Below are positions 1-7,925 of a DNA stretch of 35,670 nt, piece after piece. Under the pieces are notes generated by a model. That model was not told the origin of the DNA. It saw only the letters and a list, made by a program, of their open reading frames with translations, and searched no databases. A program made the position numbers and the translations under genes. Location: IMG/VR virus record IMGVR_UViG_3300005536_000011, positions 1-35,670 of that record; one strand, written 5' to 3'. The first letter of the stretch is position 1; each line of letters starts with the position of its first letter. The stretch comes from a virus.

Positions 1-78
1 GCCGACGCCTTCAACCTCGCCATCCACGCCCGGTCACGCGCTCGACGCCGGGTCCGAAGCTTCGGAGCTGCTGCGTGA
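1..78 (+). CDS. Probable large terminase subunit, C-terminal 25 residues (partial)
   Basis: Frame 1 is open from the first base to a TGA at 76-78. The fragment begins ADAFNLAI and ends in an Arg-rich tail. A D-A-x-N/V-x-A-I pattern near the C-terminus is typical of the nuclease domain of large terminases, which cut and pump DNA into the prohead. The position directly before the portal gene fits the usual terL-portal order. The rest of the gene lies outside the window, so the call rests on a short motif and synteny; another protein is possible. Confidence 0.5.
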   Translation, partial: ADAFNLAIHARSRARRRVRSFGAAA

Positions 79-83
79 CGTAC

Positions 84-299
84 CTACTTCTTGGGGACTG
101 GCGTGAAGGGTCGACTGTTGAACGGCCGGATATCGGACGATGGGTTCAGGACCCTGTCGAATACATCCGGCAGGTCGTCGTAGCTCAGCTGCCCGCCGGG
201 TGTCCAGATGCCGATGACGTGGCCGTTGACGAGGACCTTCGTGGGCTTGGTCAGCCGAGCGTAGGCCTTCCGGAACTCCGTGCTGCTCAGTACATCCAT
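84..299 (-). CDS. Phd/YefM-like antitoxin, stand-alone
   Basis: A 71-residue protein on the minus strand. Its N-terminus (MDVLSSTEFRKAYARL) resembles the DNA-binding start of Phd-type antitoxins (S-x-x-E-F-R-x-x-Y-A-R-L), followed by a short beta-hairpin-like stretch (VLVNGHVIGIW). In that family the N-terminal half binds the operator and the C-terminal tail neutralises a toxin. No toxin gene is adjacent: it ends 5 bp after the terminase stop (convergent) and starts 26 bp from the portal ATG (divergent). ATG 299 is preferred over the in-frame GTG at 305, because a TACAAT -10 box on the minus strand (312-307) would start the transcript about at the ATG. It may act purely as a regulator. Confidence 0.6.
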   Translation of the reverse strand: MDVLSSTEFRKAYARLTKPTKVLVNGHVIGIWTPGGQLSYDDLPDVFDRVLNPSSDIRPFNSRPFTPVPKK

Positions 300-306
300 G
301 CGCACG

Positions 307-315
307 ATTGTACAA
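307..315. promoter_or_regulatory. TACAAT -10 element and TTGTACAA palindrome between antitoxin and portal
   Basis: The minus strand reads TACAAT at 312-307, 5 of 6 matches to the -10 consensus, placing a transcript start at or next to the antitoxin ATG (299). The perfect palindrome TTGTACAA occupies 308-315. No good -35 box is visible. Phd-type antitoxins usually repress their own promoter at a palindrome, so this could be the autoregulatory site; that is inference. Confidence 0.35.
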
Positions 316-325
316 GGTTGCGCAC

Positions 326-2845
326 ATGAGCGAGTGGGACGGCACGTCGTGGGCCGGCACCCCCGCCAGTCAGATCGCCATCCGCGAACCGCTGGGCGTC
401 ACACGCCTGCCGCTGAAAGCCGTGACCGGCCCCGGCGTAGCGGCGTACGCCAACGACTACCCGCTGTCGACCCTCGGCAACTCGCCCCAGGACAAGTGCG
501 CGGCCTACCTCAAGGCGTACAAGTGCGGCTGGTTCTACAAGGCCGAGTCCAAGATCTCGGGTGACCTCTCGACGCTGCCGTGGACGGTGACCGACGGGGA
601 CATCGAGTCCGACGACCCCAGAGAGACGGAGATCGGGCGGCCGGACCTCGACGTTCCCATCGAGCAGCTGAACCCGATCGAGCAGTTCATGCGCCTCATG
701 GAGCGGCCCAACCCCCGTCAGACGGGCCGACAGCTCCGCCAGAAGACGTTCATCCGCCGGGACATGGCGGGCGTGGCGTTCTGGTACCTCGAAGCGGCCT
801 CGCAGTCGAGTCCGATCACTGCCATCTACGGCATCTCCCCGTCCCGGTTGTGGCCGGCCTACGACTCGCGCAAGCAGCTCATGGGCTGGGTGCTCGACTA
901 CAACCAACCCGGCGGAGGGACGCCGTTCGAGACGTGGGAGATCGTGCCGTTCTCCAACGCCTCGGCCGACGACGACGACATCTTCGGCATCGGCGCGGTG
1001 GAGGCGGTCTACGCCGAACTCCCCTTGACCGACCTGCTGACCAAGCACACCGCCGACCTCCTGTCGACCGGAGGCAGGCTGGCGGGCATGCTGTGGCCCA
1101 AGGAACGCAGCCTCAACGAGGACGAGTTCACGGACGCGCAGCGGGCGTGGCGCAACGTCGTGTCGGACCCTGCCTCTGCCCGCAGGCTGCTGCTGTTCCC
1201 GGAGCCGATGGAGTGGACTGCGGGAGCTAGCACCCCGGCCGAGATCGGCATCCCCGAGCTCGCCGCGCTCAACCGCGACAACATCCTCACGGCGTTCCCC
1301 ATCGCGCCCGAGATCCTCGGCGTGCCCATGCCAGCGGGGCTGAACGCGTCCGGTGCCACCCGCCGGGAGCTGTACGACTTCTACTGGTCGGACACCATCG
1401 GTCCGCGCGCGGCGTCGTTCGACGAGATCGTGCAGACCACCATCATCAGCCGCTACGAGGCGCTGATGGGCCAGACGTTCCGCTTCGAGACCGAGCTGCC
1501 CCAACTCGACGACGCGTCGTCGCTGCTGGAGAAGGCGGGGGCGTTCCGCTCCCTCGTGAGTATCGGCTTCGACCCCAAGGACACCATCAAGGCGGTCGGT
1601 CTCGACCATATCAAGTGGACCGCGCTGCCAGCGCAGCTCGACCCGAACAAGCCGCCCGAACCCCCGCAACTGCCCACAGGCAATCAGCAGATCCCCGCGA
1701 CCTCGGCGTCGGTGACCGACGACACGCGCGACAACTCCAGCGTCAGCCAGGTGGTGTCCAAGGCGACCAAGAGCCGCGAGACCATCGCCGACATGTCGAA
1801 GGGCCGCGTGCAGTCGTTCCTGCACGACCAGCGCGAGCGGCTGTCCGAGCGGATCCGTCAGACCTTCCCAGCGAACCGCAAGGGCCAGGACACCAAGGCG
1901 CTGCGCATCGCCGCGGTCAAGGCGCCGGACTGGTTCGACAAGGCCGAGGAGGACCGCATCCTGCGCCAGGCGCTGTACGGGCTGTACCTCGACGCCTCTC
2001 GGGGCTCGCTCCAAGTGGTGGCCGACCTGCTCAATCGGATCATCCCCAACAAGGCCGTCGACCGCGTGGTCGCGGACATCGCCGACTACGGCGGGGAGCG
2101 CATCGTCGACATCAACGAGGGGACCAAAGGCGCGCTGACCGATCTGCTCACGGTCGGCACCGAGCGCGGCTACAGCATCCCGCAGCTCATCGACGGGGTG
2201 CCCGACGAGGGCTTCGCGGGGGTCAAGGGCGTGACCCTCGACAACGGCGTGCCGGCGTTCGGCGACGCTCGGGCCGAGACGATCGCGCGCACCGAGACGG
2301 CACTGTCGTACAACCGCGCGGCGCTCGACGCGTACAAGGAGTTCAGCGTCAGTCATGTCATCGCCTACGACGGCGACGGCGACGAGGTGTGTGCCGAGCG
2401 CAACGGCAAGGAGTTTACCGTCGAGGAGGCGTTCGGCATCGAGGACCACCCCAACGGCACCCTCGACTGGGCGCCGGTCGTCGACAAGGCCGCGCACTTC
2501 GACGAGGAGCGCACCGTCAAGGCCATGACCGAGCTGGCGCGCTATATGCAGCCAGTCATCAAGGCCGACAGCGTGCAGATGCCGCTCACGCTCGACCCAG
2601 TGCCGTTCACCGACGCGCTCAAGGAGCAGACGGCGCTGACCGTAGAGGCCATCGGCAAGCTACCGGCGCCGGTGGTCAACGTGCCCGAGGCCCAGATCAT
2701 CGTCACTCCAGCCAAGGCGCAGGGCACCCAGGACGTGCGCATCGTCGACGACATCTCACCGCCCAAGGCCAAGCGCGTGGTCCGCGGGGCGCCGTCCAAG
2801 CAGTACCCGGCGGGACCGATCGAAGGAGTCGTGGACGTCAAATGA
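326..2845 (+). CDS. Portal protein fused to a MuF-like head morphogenesis domain
   Basis: An 839-residue protein. Residues about 1-440 look like an HK97-type portal, the dodecameric ring through which DNA enters and to which the tail joins (PNPRQTGRQLRQKTF, then GISPSRLWP, the LSTGG wing region, and NREN-like helices near GVPMPAG). Residues about 640-715 resemble the MuF/SPP1 gp7 minor head domain: ARAETIARTETALSYNRAAL, then GDGDEVCAERNGKEF and HPNGT. The usual terminal HPNCRC is HPNGT here, so the second metal-binding Cys pair is missing. A Pro/Lys-rich tail of about 120 residues follows. ATG 326 is chosen over the in-frame TTG at 308 because CAAGG lies about 8 nt upstream of the ATG. The stop overlaps the next start (ATGA). 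Confidence 0.9.
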   Translation: MSEWDGTSWAGTPASQIAIREPLGVTRLPLKAVTGPGVAAYANDYPLSTLGNSPQDKCAAYLKAYKCGWFYKAESKISGDLSTLPWTVTDGDIESDDPRETEIGRPDLDVPIEQLNPIEQFMRLMERPNPRQTGRQLRQKTFIRRDMAGVAFWYLEAASQSSPITAIYGISPSRLWPAYDSRKQLMGWVLDYNQPGGGTPFETWEIVPFSNASADDDDIFGIGAVEAVYAELPLTDLLTKHTADLLSTGGRLAGMLWPKERSLNEDEFTDAQRAWRNVVSDPASARRLLLFPEPMEWTAGASTPAEIGIPELAALNRDNILTAFPIAPEILGVPMPAGLNASGATRRELYDFYWSDTIGPRAASFDEIVQTTIISRYEALMGQTFRFETELPQLDDASSLLEKAGAFRSLVSIGFDPKDTIKAVGLDHIKWTALPAQLDPNKPPEPPQLPTGNQQIPATSASVTDDTRDNSSVSQVVSKATKSRETIADMSKGRVQSFLHDQRERLSERIRQTFPANRKGQDTKALRIAAVKAPDWFDKAEEDRILRQALYGLYLDASRGSLQVVADLLNRIIPNKAVDRVVADIADYGGERIVDINEGTKGALTDLLTVGTERGYSIPQLIDGVPDEGFAGVKGVTLDNGVPAFGDARAETIARTETALSYNRAALDAYKEFSVSHVIAYDGDGDEVCAERNGKEFTVEEAFGIEDHPNGTLDWAPVVDKAAHFDEERTVKAMTELARYMQPVIKADSVQMPLTLDPVPFTDALKEQTALTVEAIGKLPAPVVNVPEAQIIVTPAKAQGTQDVRIVDDISPPKAKRVVRGAPSKQYPAGPIEGVVDVK

Positions 2846-2994
2846 GGTTCATCCCCAAGCAACGCTCGCAGTGCGCCAAGTGCGACCGACCGATCGTCGA
2901 GCGCAAGCGCAAGCCATGCCCCGACTGCGGCTCGCTCAACCGCGTCATCGCCCGCTCCGCCGACGACGCCGTCGGCGCCAACGACAAGCTGTAA
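2842..2994 (+). CDS. Small zinc-ribbon protein
   Basis: A 50-residue basic protein with two CxxC pairs (CAKC and CPDC) separated by a Lys/Arg-rich loop, the pattern of a rubredoxin-like zinc ribbon. Its ATG overlaps the portal stop (ATGA), which implies translational coupling, and its own stop is followed at once by the AAGGAG ribosome site of the next gene. Small zinc ribbons next to portal genes are common in phages but have no agreed function; DNA, RNA or protein binding is possible. Confidence 0.75.
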   Translation: MRFIPKQRSQCAKCDRPIVERKRKPCPDCGSLNRVIARSADDAVGANDKL

Positions 2995-3003
2995 GGAGAC
3001 ACA

Positions 3004-3810
3004 GTGCGTCTGATCGTTCCCCGCGTCGAGGTCGCCCAGCGCTTCGACGACGGCGCCCTGCTCACGCTGCTGCGAGGCCCCAGGGTGGCCGACCGCATCC
3101 GGCTTGGTCCCAACGAGGTCCACGCGCTCGTCATCCACGAAGACGGCTCATGGGACGACGCGGGCATCAGCCACAACCTCATCACCACCGCCAACGACGG
3201 GGGTAGGGACCAGGTCTCGGCGATGCTCGGCGGTAAGCTCGGCTTCGGCGTGTCGGGCACCATCGCCACGGCCACCTCGGCGACTTCGCTGACGGCCACG
3301 GCCACACCGTTCGTGACGTCGGCCTACATCGGCTGCGTCGTGCTGGCCGAGGAGTCGACCAACGCGCCGGTCCACGGCACGATCATCTCGAATACGACGT
3401 CGGTGCTGACGATCGACGCGTGGCGCAACGGCGACGACTCGGCCGGCAACACGCCCGCCGCCACGGCCAACTACCACATCCTCGCGGGCAACGCCCCGGC
3501 CCGTTACATCGCACTGACCGAGAACGCCGGTGCGGCTAACGCTGCGGACACGGCGCTGACCGGTGAGATCACGACCGGCGGTTGCGGGCGAGCGCTGGGC
3601 CTGTACGCGCACACCCTCGGCGCGGCGACGTTCACGCTGACCAAGACATTCAGCGTGACCGCCACCTTCGCGGCCATCCACAAGGCCGGCCTGTTCCAGG
3701 TGTCCACGGCTTCGTCGTCGCTGCTCAGCTTCGAGACGGTGCTCAACGCCGACGCCTCGGTCGTGAACGGCGATTCGCTGGCGCTGACCTGGACCATCAC
3801 CATCAGCTAG
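3004..3810 (+). CDS. Probable virion structural protein
   Basis: A 268-residue protein with a GTG start preceded by AAGGAG at good spacing. The composition (Thr, Ala, Ser, Gly rich, few charges) and alternating hydrophobic stretches point to a beta-rich particle protein. The C-terminal half contains ITTGGCGRALG, then TFTLTKTFSVTATF and FETVLN, ending in a strand-like LALTWTITIS. Such proteins recur in phage structural operons as fibre, decoration or neck components, but I cannot assign a specific role. No catalytic motif is visible. It lies between the portal and a secreted protein gene. Confidence 0.6.
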   Translation: MRLIVPRVEVAQRFDDGALLTLLRGPRVADRIRLGPNEVHALVIHEDGSWDDAGISHNLITTANDGGRDQVSAMLGGKLGFGVSGTIATATSATSLTATATPFVTSAYIGCVVLAEESTNAPVHGTIISNTTSVLTIDAWRNGDDSAGNTPAATANYHILAGNAPARYIALTENAGAANAADTALTGEITTGGCGRALGLYAHTLGAATFTLTKTFSVTATFAAIHKAGLFQVSTASSSLLSFETVLNADASVVNGDSLALTWTITIS

Positions 3811-3819
3811 GAGGGCGTC

Positions 3820-4203
3820 ATGCGTCCCATCCTCATCGCGCTCGCAGCGCTGGTGCTGCTCGGAGCCAAGCCGGCATGGGCCGGACCGACGGACCCGTAT
3901 CTCACGCTCGATACGCCGCCGCCATACCACTACGCCGGCACCATCGTGGTCACGACGCACGGCGACATCCGCCACGAGTCGCGCCTGCAGATGTTCTGCT
4001 ATCAGGGCACCGACCTCGTGTACATCGAATCCATCGACGCGTCGGTGACGGAGACGGCGTACACGCTCCACTTCGGCTTGGGACGGCCCGGCGATACGTG
4101 GGCCGGTGGTGCGGCGGATTGCCAGATCCGCTTCGGACGCGTCGGCCACGTCGGTAACTCGTACGACCCGTACACGGTCATCGACATCCACGTCGAGGCG
4201 TAG
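3820..4203 (+). CDS. Exported protein with signal peptide, unknown function
   Basis: A 127-residue protein. Residues 1-21 form a clear Sec signal peptide: short basic start, hydrophobic LIALAALVLLG, and a cleavage-type AWA-G site. The mature part is about 105 residues, aromatic and beta-rich, with two Cys (in QMFCYQ and ADCQIRF) that could form a disulphide outside the cytoplasm. The ribosome site AGGAGGG is strong. An exported protein inside a virion operon is unusual. Superinfection exclusion or a cell-surface role would fit, but nothing in the sequence proves either. The next gene starts directly after its stop. Confidence 0.7.
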   Translation: MRPILIALAALVLLGAKPAWAGPTDPYLTLDTPPPYHYAGTIVVTTHGDIRHESRLQMFCYQGTDLVYIESIDASVTETAYTLHFGLGRPGDTWAGGAADCQIRFGRVGHVGNSYDPYTVIDIHVEA

Positions 4204-5370
4204 ATGGCGGTCGTCGCCGTCGTCGGGTTCGAGGGCCAGTCGCGCTTCGCCGACAGCACGCCATCAGGGACCGGCGGCACGATCATCACGCTCAGCGGTA
4301 CGGCGAGCTACAGCACGTCGACGTTCCGGACCGGTGCAGCGGCACTCCGTTGCAACCCCGCATCCGGGGCCAGCGGCAACGCGCAGATCACTACTAACAC
4401 CTTCAAGTATTGCCATTTCGCCATCAATGTCGCCACGTTGCCGAGCGTCGATCGGGTCGTCGCAGGACAGATCACGGCAGGCCAGATCCACGCCAAGTTG
4501 ACCAGCACGGGTGCCATCGCCGTCTACCTCAATACGACGCTCATCGGAACGTCGACAACGACGCTGACCACGGGGACGTGGTATTGGATCGGCCTTCGCT
4601 ACGAGACCGGCACCAGCGTCGTGTTCCTCCAGATCAATGGCACCGATGAAGTCACGGGTACGGCGACAGTCACGGCCACGGATGGGGGCGTCGGCTTTCG
4701 AGGGACCGAGGCCAGTGCGGTCGACGCCTATTTCGACGACATCATCTTCGACGGTGCCGGGTTCATCTCCAACGGCAAGGTCAACCTCGCCGTACCGATC
4801 AGCGACAACGCCCGTGCCACGCTGTGGACCGGCGGTGTCGGTGGTACGACCAACCTGTTCGATGCCGTCAACAACACGCCGCCCATCGGCACCGCGACCG
4901 AGACGGACCTGACGCAGATCGAGCACGCAGGCGGGGCAGCGGGGACGACCGATGCGTACGACGCGAACATGACGACGTACACCAACCTCGGTATCCAGGC
5001 CGGGGACACGGTGCTCGCCATCCAGTACGCCATCAGCCACGGCGAAGATGTCGCCACCGGCACCAAGCTGCTCAACTTCTCGCTTGTGTCGAACCCGACG
5101 CAGGCATCGGGCCTCGCCAACTTCTCCGCTGGGGCCGACGTCGGGGCGCTCGGCACCTACTCGACCAACTGGACCACGACGGTCAATACCATTATCACCA
5201 GTCCGTCGGTCACCCTCGGCACGTCGCCCGTCATGCGCGTCGTCCGACCCGAGACGGCGAGCCGCGTCGCGTCGGTCTGCTTCATGGGCATGAACGTGGC
5301 GTGGACACCGGGTGCCGCCGCCGAGCAGGTGCCCTACGTCAACCCCATGCCCCAGCTTCTAGCGCAGTAG
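4204..5370 (+). CDS. LamG/concanavalin-like virion surface protein
   Basis: A 388-residue protein starting at the base after the previous stop. Residues about 5-190 follow the jelly-roll pattern of LamG-type domains: an opening GFEG, alternating strands, TTGTWYWIGLRYE in the middle, and the closing AYFDDIIFDGAGF. In phages such domains often sit on tail fibres or capsid decorations and bind sugars. The C-terminal half is Ala/Thr/Gly-rich with further strand-like segments and TWTPGAA near the end, as in particle proteins. Receptor binding or decoration is inferred from fold and position. Confidence 0.65.
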   Translation: MAVVAVVGFEGQSRFADSTPSGTGGTIITLSGTASYSTSTFRTGAAALRCNPASGASGNAQITTNTFKYCHFAINVATLPSVDRVVAGQITAGQIHAKLTSTGAIAVYLNTTLIGTSTTTLTTGTWYWIGLRYETGTSVVFLQINGTDEVTGTATVTATDGGVGFRGTEASAVDAYFDDIIFDGAGFISNGKVNLAVPISDNARATLWTGGVGGTTNLFDAVNNTPPIGTATETDLTQIEHAGGAAGTTDAYDANMTTYTNLGIQAGDTVLAIQYAISHGEDVATGTKLLNFSLVSNPTQASGLANFSAGADVGALGTYSTNWTTTVNTIITSPSVTLGTSPVMRVVRPETASRVASVCFMGMNVAWTPGAAAEQVPYVNPMPQLLAQ

Positions 5371-5380
5371 CGGAGACGAC

Positions 5381-5878
5381 GTGTCGGACCAGGTCTACAC
5401 GGTCACCATGGAGAACCAGACGATCGTCGCGGACGCGTCGCTCATCTGCGTCCGCGCCGCCACGGCGTGGAGCTCGCGCGGCTCGCTGCTCGAGGTGCTG
5501 CGGGTCACGGTCAGCCAGTCGGGCACGTCCACGTCCCAGCAGCTCGGCGTCATCTTGGGGCAGAAGGCGTCGGCGTTCGGTACGTTCACCAGCACCACCC
5601 CCGCCCCGACGTCGATCGGTTCGGTCGCTTCGGCCATCACCGGCTCGACCTCGGTCGCCGCCGCGAGCGCCGGCACGGATGCGTCGGCCGAGGGTGCCGG
5701 GACGGTCACGACGACCGTGTCCGATTCGTTCAACAACCTCAACGGCTATCTGTGGGTGCCGACGCCCGAGGAGCGCATCTGGATCGGCCCCGACCTCGCG
5801 TTCATCGTGAAGATCCGGGGTACTCCGACGACCCTGATCGGCTGGCATGCCGTGTTGTGGTTCAAGGAGATCAACTGA
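5381..5878 (+). CDS. Hypothetical virion-associated protein
   Basis: A 165-residue protein with a GTG start after CGGAG. A low-complexity Ala/Ser/Thr/Gly segment (residues about 60-120) joins two more ordered parts: an N-terminal VTMENQTIVADASLICVRAA and a C-terminal LWVPTPEERIWIGPDLAFIV followed by GWHAVLWFKEIN. No enzyme motif is seen. Its place in an uninterrupted rightward block of particle-like genes suggests a minor structural role. The stop and the next start share bases (TGATG). Confidence 0.55.
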   Translation: MSDQVYTVTMENQTIVADASLICVRAATAWSSRGSLLEVLRVTVSQSGTSTSQQLGVILGQKASAFGTFTSTTPAPTSIGSVASAITGSTSVAAASAGTDASAEGAGTVTTTVSDSFNNLNGYLWVPTPEERIWIGPDLAFIVKIRGTPTTLIGWHAVLWFKEIN

Positions 5879-6150
5879 TGCCGAACTTCACGGCCGCCGA
5901 CGGCGCGATCGTGGCCGATGGCGACAAGCTGATCCTGACCCTGGCCAAGGGCTCGGAGGCGACGAACGACTACTCGACCCGCGAGGTCAAGGGCAAGGTC
6001 CGGGCGTACGAACACGTCGACCGCGTCCTCGATGACGACGGTTACGCCGTCGACAAGGTCGTGACCGTCGTCTGGGAGATCGGCACCGGCGACCCGCGCT
6101 ACCCGGCCATCGGCTTCCGTCCGGAGAACGTCCTCAGCGCGAAGAAGTAG
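5878..6150 (+). CDS. Small hypothetical protein in the structural block
   Basis: A 90-residue protein whose ATG overlaps the previous TGA and which has AAGGAGA at 5864-5870. It is rich in Asp, Lys and Val with strand-like stretches (KLILTLAKGS, KVVTVVWEIGTG) and no recognisable domain. Tight coupling to its neighbours suggests it is made with the virion proteins. I do not recognise a family. Confidence 0.6.
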   Translation: MPNFTAADGAIVADGDKLILTLAKGSEATNDYSTREVKGKVRAYEHVDRVLDDDGYAVDKVVTVVWEIGTGDPRYPAIGFRPENVLSAKK

Positions 6151-6153
6151 ATC

Positions 6154-7359
6154 GTGGCACGCGGCCTGTTCCGCCATCCGCCCAACCCGCAGCAGCCATA
6201 TCCGAAGCAGATCGAGTCTGGCCCGGCGGTCCTCGAACGGACCGCCGACGATAGCATCTCGTTCTCGGACTCCGTCACCAGGACGGGGACGTTCGGAAGG
6301 ACAGCCTCCGACAGCGTCACTGCCTCGGACTCGGTAGCCCGCATCGGGACGTTCCTACGGATCCTTAGCGACTCGGTCGGGTTCTCCGACGCCGTAAGCC
6401 GGGTCCTGACGCTGGTCCGCACGGCCACCGACAGCGTCAGCGTCGGCAATACCGTCTCGCGCGTCGGCACCTTCCTGCGGACCGCGGCCGACAGCGTCAC
6501 GTTCAGCGACTCGGTCAGCCGGGTCGGGACGTTCCTCCGCTCCGTCTCCGACGCGGTGTCGTTCTCCGACTCCGTGGCGGGGCTCAAAGTCACCGTCCGC
6601 TCGGTCGCCGACTCGATCACCGTCTCGGACAACCTGAGCCGGACGGGCACGTTCCTGCGGACGGCCGCGGACTCCGTTGGGCTGGCCGACAGCCTGACGC
6701 GCACGGGGACGTTCCTCCGCACGCTGGCGGACTCCGTCACGGCCTCGGATTCCGTGACCCGAGCGGGCACCTTCCTGCGGACGCTCGCGGACAGCGTGAC
6801 GCTGGGCAACACCGTCAGCCGAACGGGCACGTTCGTCCGGGCGGTGTCCGATTCGGTCGGCCTCAGCGATGCGCTGACGCGGGTCGGGACGTTCCTGCGC
6901 AGCCTCACCGATAGCGTCACCTTCTCGGACGCCGTCGACGCGCAGAAGTCGGGCGTCGTAAGCCGGACTGCCGACGACTCCATCAGCTTCTCCGATGCCG
7001 TAGTCAGGGTCGGCACGTTCGTCCGCACCGCGACGGACTCCGTCTCCCTGTCGGACGCCGTCACGCGGGTCATCACCAAGGTCCGCACCCTCGCGGACAG
7101 CGTCTCGTTCTCGGACAGCGTCAGCCGCGTCCTGACCCTGCCGCGCACCGTCTCGGACTCGGTCACCCTCACCGACAGTCTCAGCGCCACGATCAACGGC
7201 CAGCCGGTGGTCGACCGGGGCGGGCGCGGCGGGCGGGTCGAGCCGCAAGTCGGCATCCGGCGCGGGAACCGGCGCTACACGGTGCTGCTCGACGAGACCG
7301 AGCCGTATCTCATCGACGACGAGGAAGCGATCCTCGCCCTGCTACTGGCGGATGACTGA
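6154..7359 (+). CDS. Repeat fibre protein, 16 copies of a 20-residue unit
   Basis: A 401-residue protein with a GTG start. Residues 1-28 are a Pro-rich leader. Residues 29-350 are sixteen tandem 20-residue units of consensus R-T-x-x-D-S-V-x-x-S-D-S-V-x-R-x-G-T-F-L; one unit (the 12th) has two extra residues. The remaining 50 residues are non-repeated, Arg/Gly-rich, then acidic (end ALLLADD). Regular 20-residue units with alternating small polar and hydrophobic positions suggest a beta-helical or extended trimeric fibre. A surface fibre role is inference from the repeat and the structural neighbours. The last 18 bases overlap the convergent HNH gene. Confidence 0.7.
   Translation: MARGLFRHPPNPQQPYPKQIESGPAVLERTADDSISFSDSVTRTGTFGRTASDSVTASDSVARIGTFLRILSDSVGFSDAVSRVLTLVRTATDSVSVGNTVSRVGTFLRTAADSVTFSDSVSRVGTFLRSVSDAVSFSDSVAGLKVTVRSVADSITVSDNLSRTGTFLRTAADSVGLADSLTRTGTFLRTLADSVTASDSVTRAGTFLRTLADSVTLGNTVSRTGTFVRAVSDSVGLSDALTRVGTFLRSLTDSVTFSDAVDAQKSGVVSRTADDSISFSDAVVRVGTFVRTATDSVSLSDAVTRVITKVRTLADSVSFSDSVSRVLTLPRTVSDSVTLTDSLSATINGQPVVDRGGRGGRVEPQVGIRRGNRRYTVLLDETEPYLIDDEEAILALLLADD
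6238..7203 (+). repeat. Tandem 60-bp (20-codon) repeat, about 16 units
   Basis: The repeat lies inside the fibre gene. Units are diverged at DNA level while the D-S-V/S-D-S-V core and the G-T-F-L end are kept, so selection has acted on the protein. The period is 60 bp except one 66-bp unit. Such arrays can change copy number by recombination. Confidence 0.85.
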
Positions 7360-7908
7360 TGACCGCTGCTCTCGCCAGCGCTTCCGCTGATTGCATCGCT
7401 GGCACATCGTTTGGAGGTTATCGGGCGTATTCGTACCGCCACGGAATAGACCAACGATGTGGTCAATGCCCCGACCTCGACCGCACTCGACACAGACGGG
7501 CTGTCGGTCCCACAGGGCGAGGATGTCGGCGTAGGTAAGAACGCCGACGCTCTGCCATTGGCTGGCGCGCCTGTTCGCGGATCGAGCCGCGGCGCTTGCG
7601 CTCAGACGCCGGAGTGTCTCAGGTCGACGCAGCTGCTCATGCTCGCGGCGACAGGCCATCGAGCAGTAGCGGCGTCCCGTGTCGTAGTTCCATCGCTCGA
7701 ATATCGAGCCGCATTGCGGGCAGCTCATCGTTTCGACTGCCTCGTGGCCGTGCCGCCTTCCCATCGCCGCAGCACACGCGCGCGAACAGAACTTTCCGTG
7801 ACCGGCGTTGTGACGTTCCTTCCGAACGGCCTTTGAGCACCAGGCGCACCTGAACTCGACGTAGGTCACGGCTCGCGCACCGGGTTCGCCACGTCGGGGC
7901 CAAGGCAT
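7342..7908 (-). CDS. HNH homing-type endonuclease with two zinc-finger modules
   Basis: A 188-residue protein on the strand opposite to all surrounding virion genes. Two Cys4 modules of the form CxxC-x(n)-CSxxC come first (CAWC...FCSRAC and CPQC...YCSMAC), likely for DNA binding. The HNH core follows: CVECGRGRGIDHIVGLFRGG, then N-x-x-N/D-N-LQTMCQRCNQRK. These have the ligand and catalytic pattern of an HNH nuclease (DHI, Asn, CxxC). Reverse orientation between the fibre gene and the prohead protease is typical of a mobile free-standing endonuclease. ATG 7908 has GAGGT upstream; a GTG at 7869 is an alternative start. Confidence 0.85.
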   Translation of the reverse strand: MPWPRRGEPGARAVTYVEFRCAWCSKAVRKERHNAGHGKFCSRACAAAMGRRHGHEAVETMSCPQCGSIFERWNYDTGRRYCSMACRREHEQLRRPETLRRLSASAAARSANRRASQWQSVGVLTYADILALWDRQPVCVECGRGRGIDHIVGLFRGGTNTPDNLQTMCQRCNQRKRWREQRSSVIRQ

Positions 7909-7925
7909 ATGTCAGGAGACCTCAA

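Noticed and set aside
287-2497. A 736-codon ORF on the minus strand opposite the portal gene
   Set aside because: Arg/Val/Gly/Asp-rich antisense shadow produced by GC-biased wobble positions; the plus-strand portal-MuF protein is clearly the real product.
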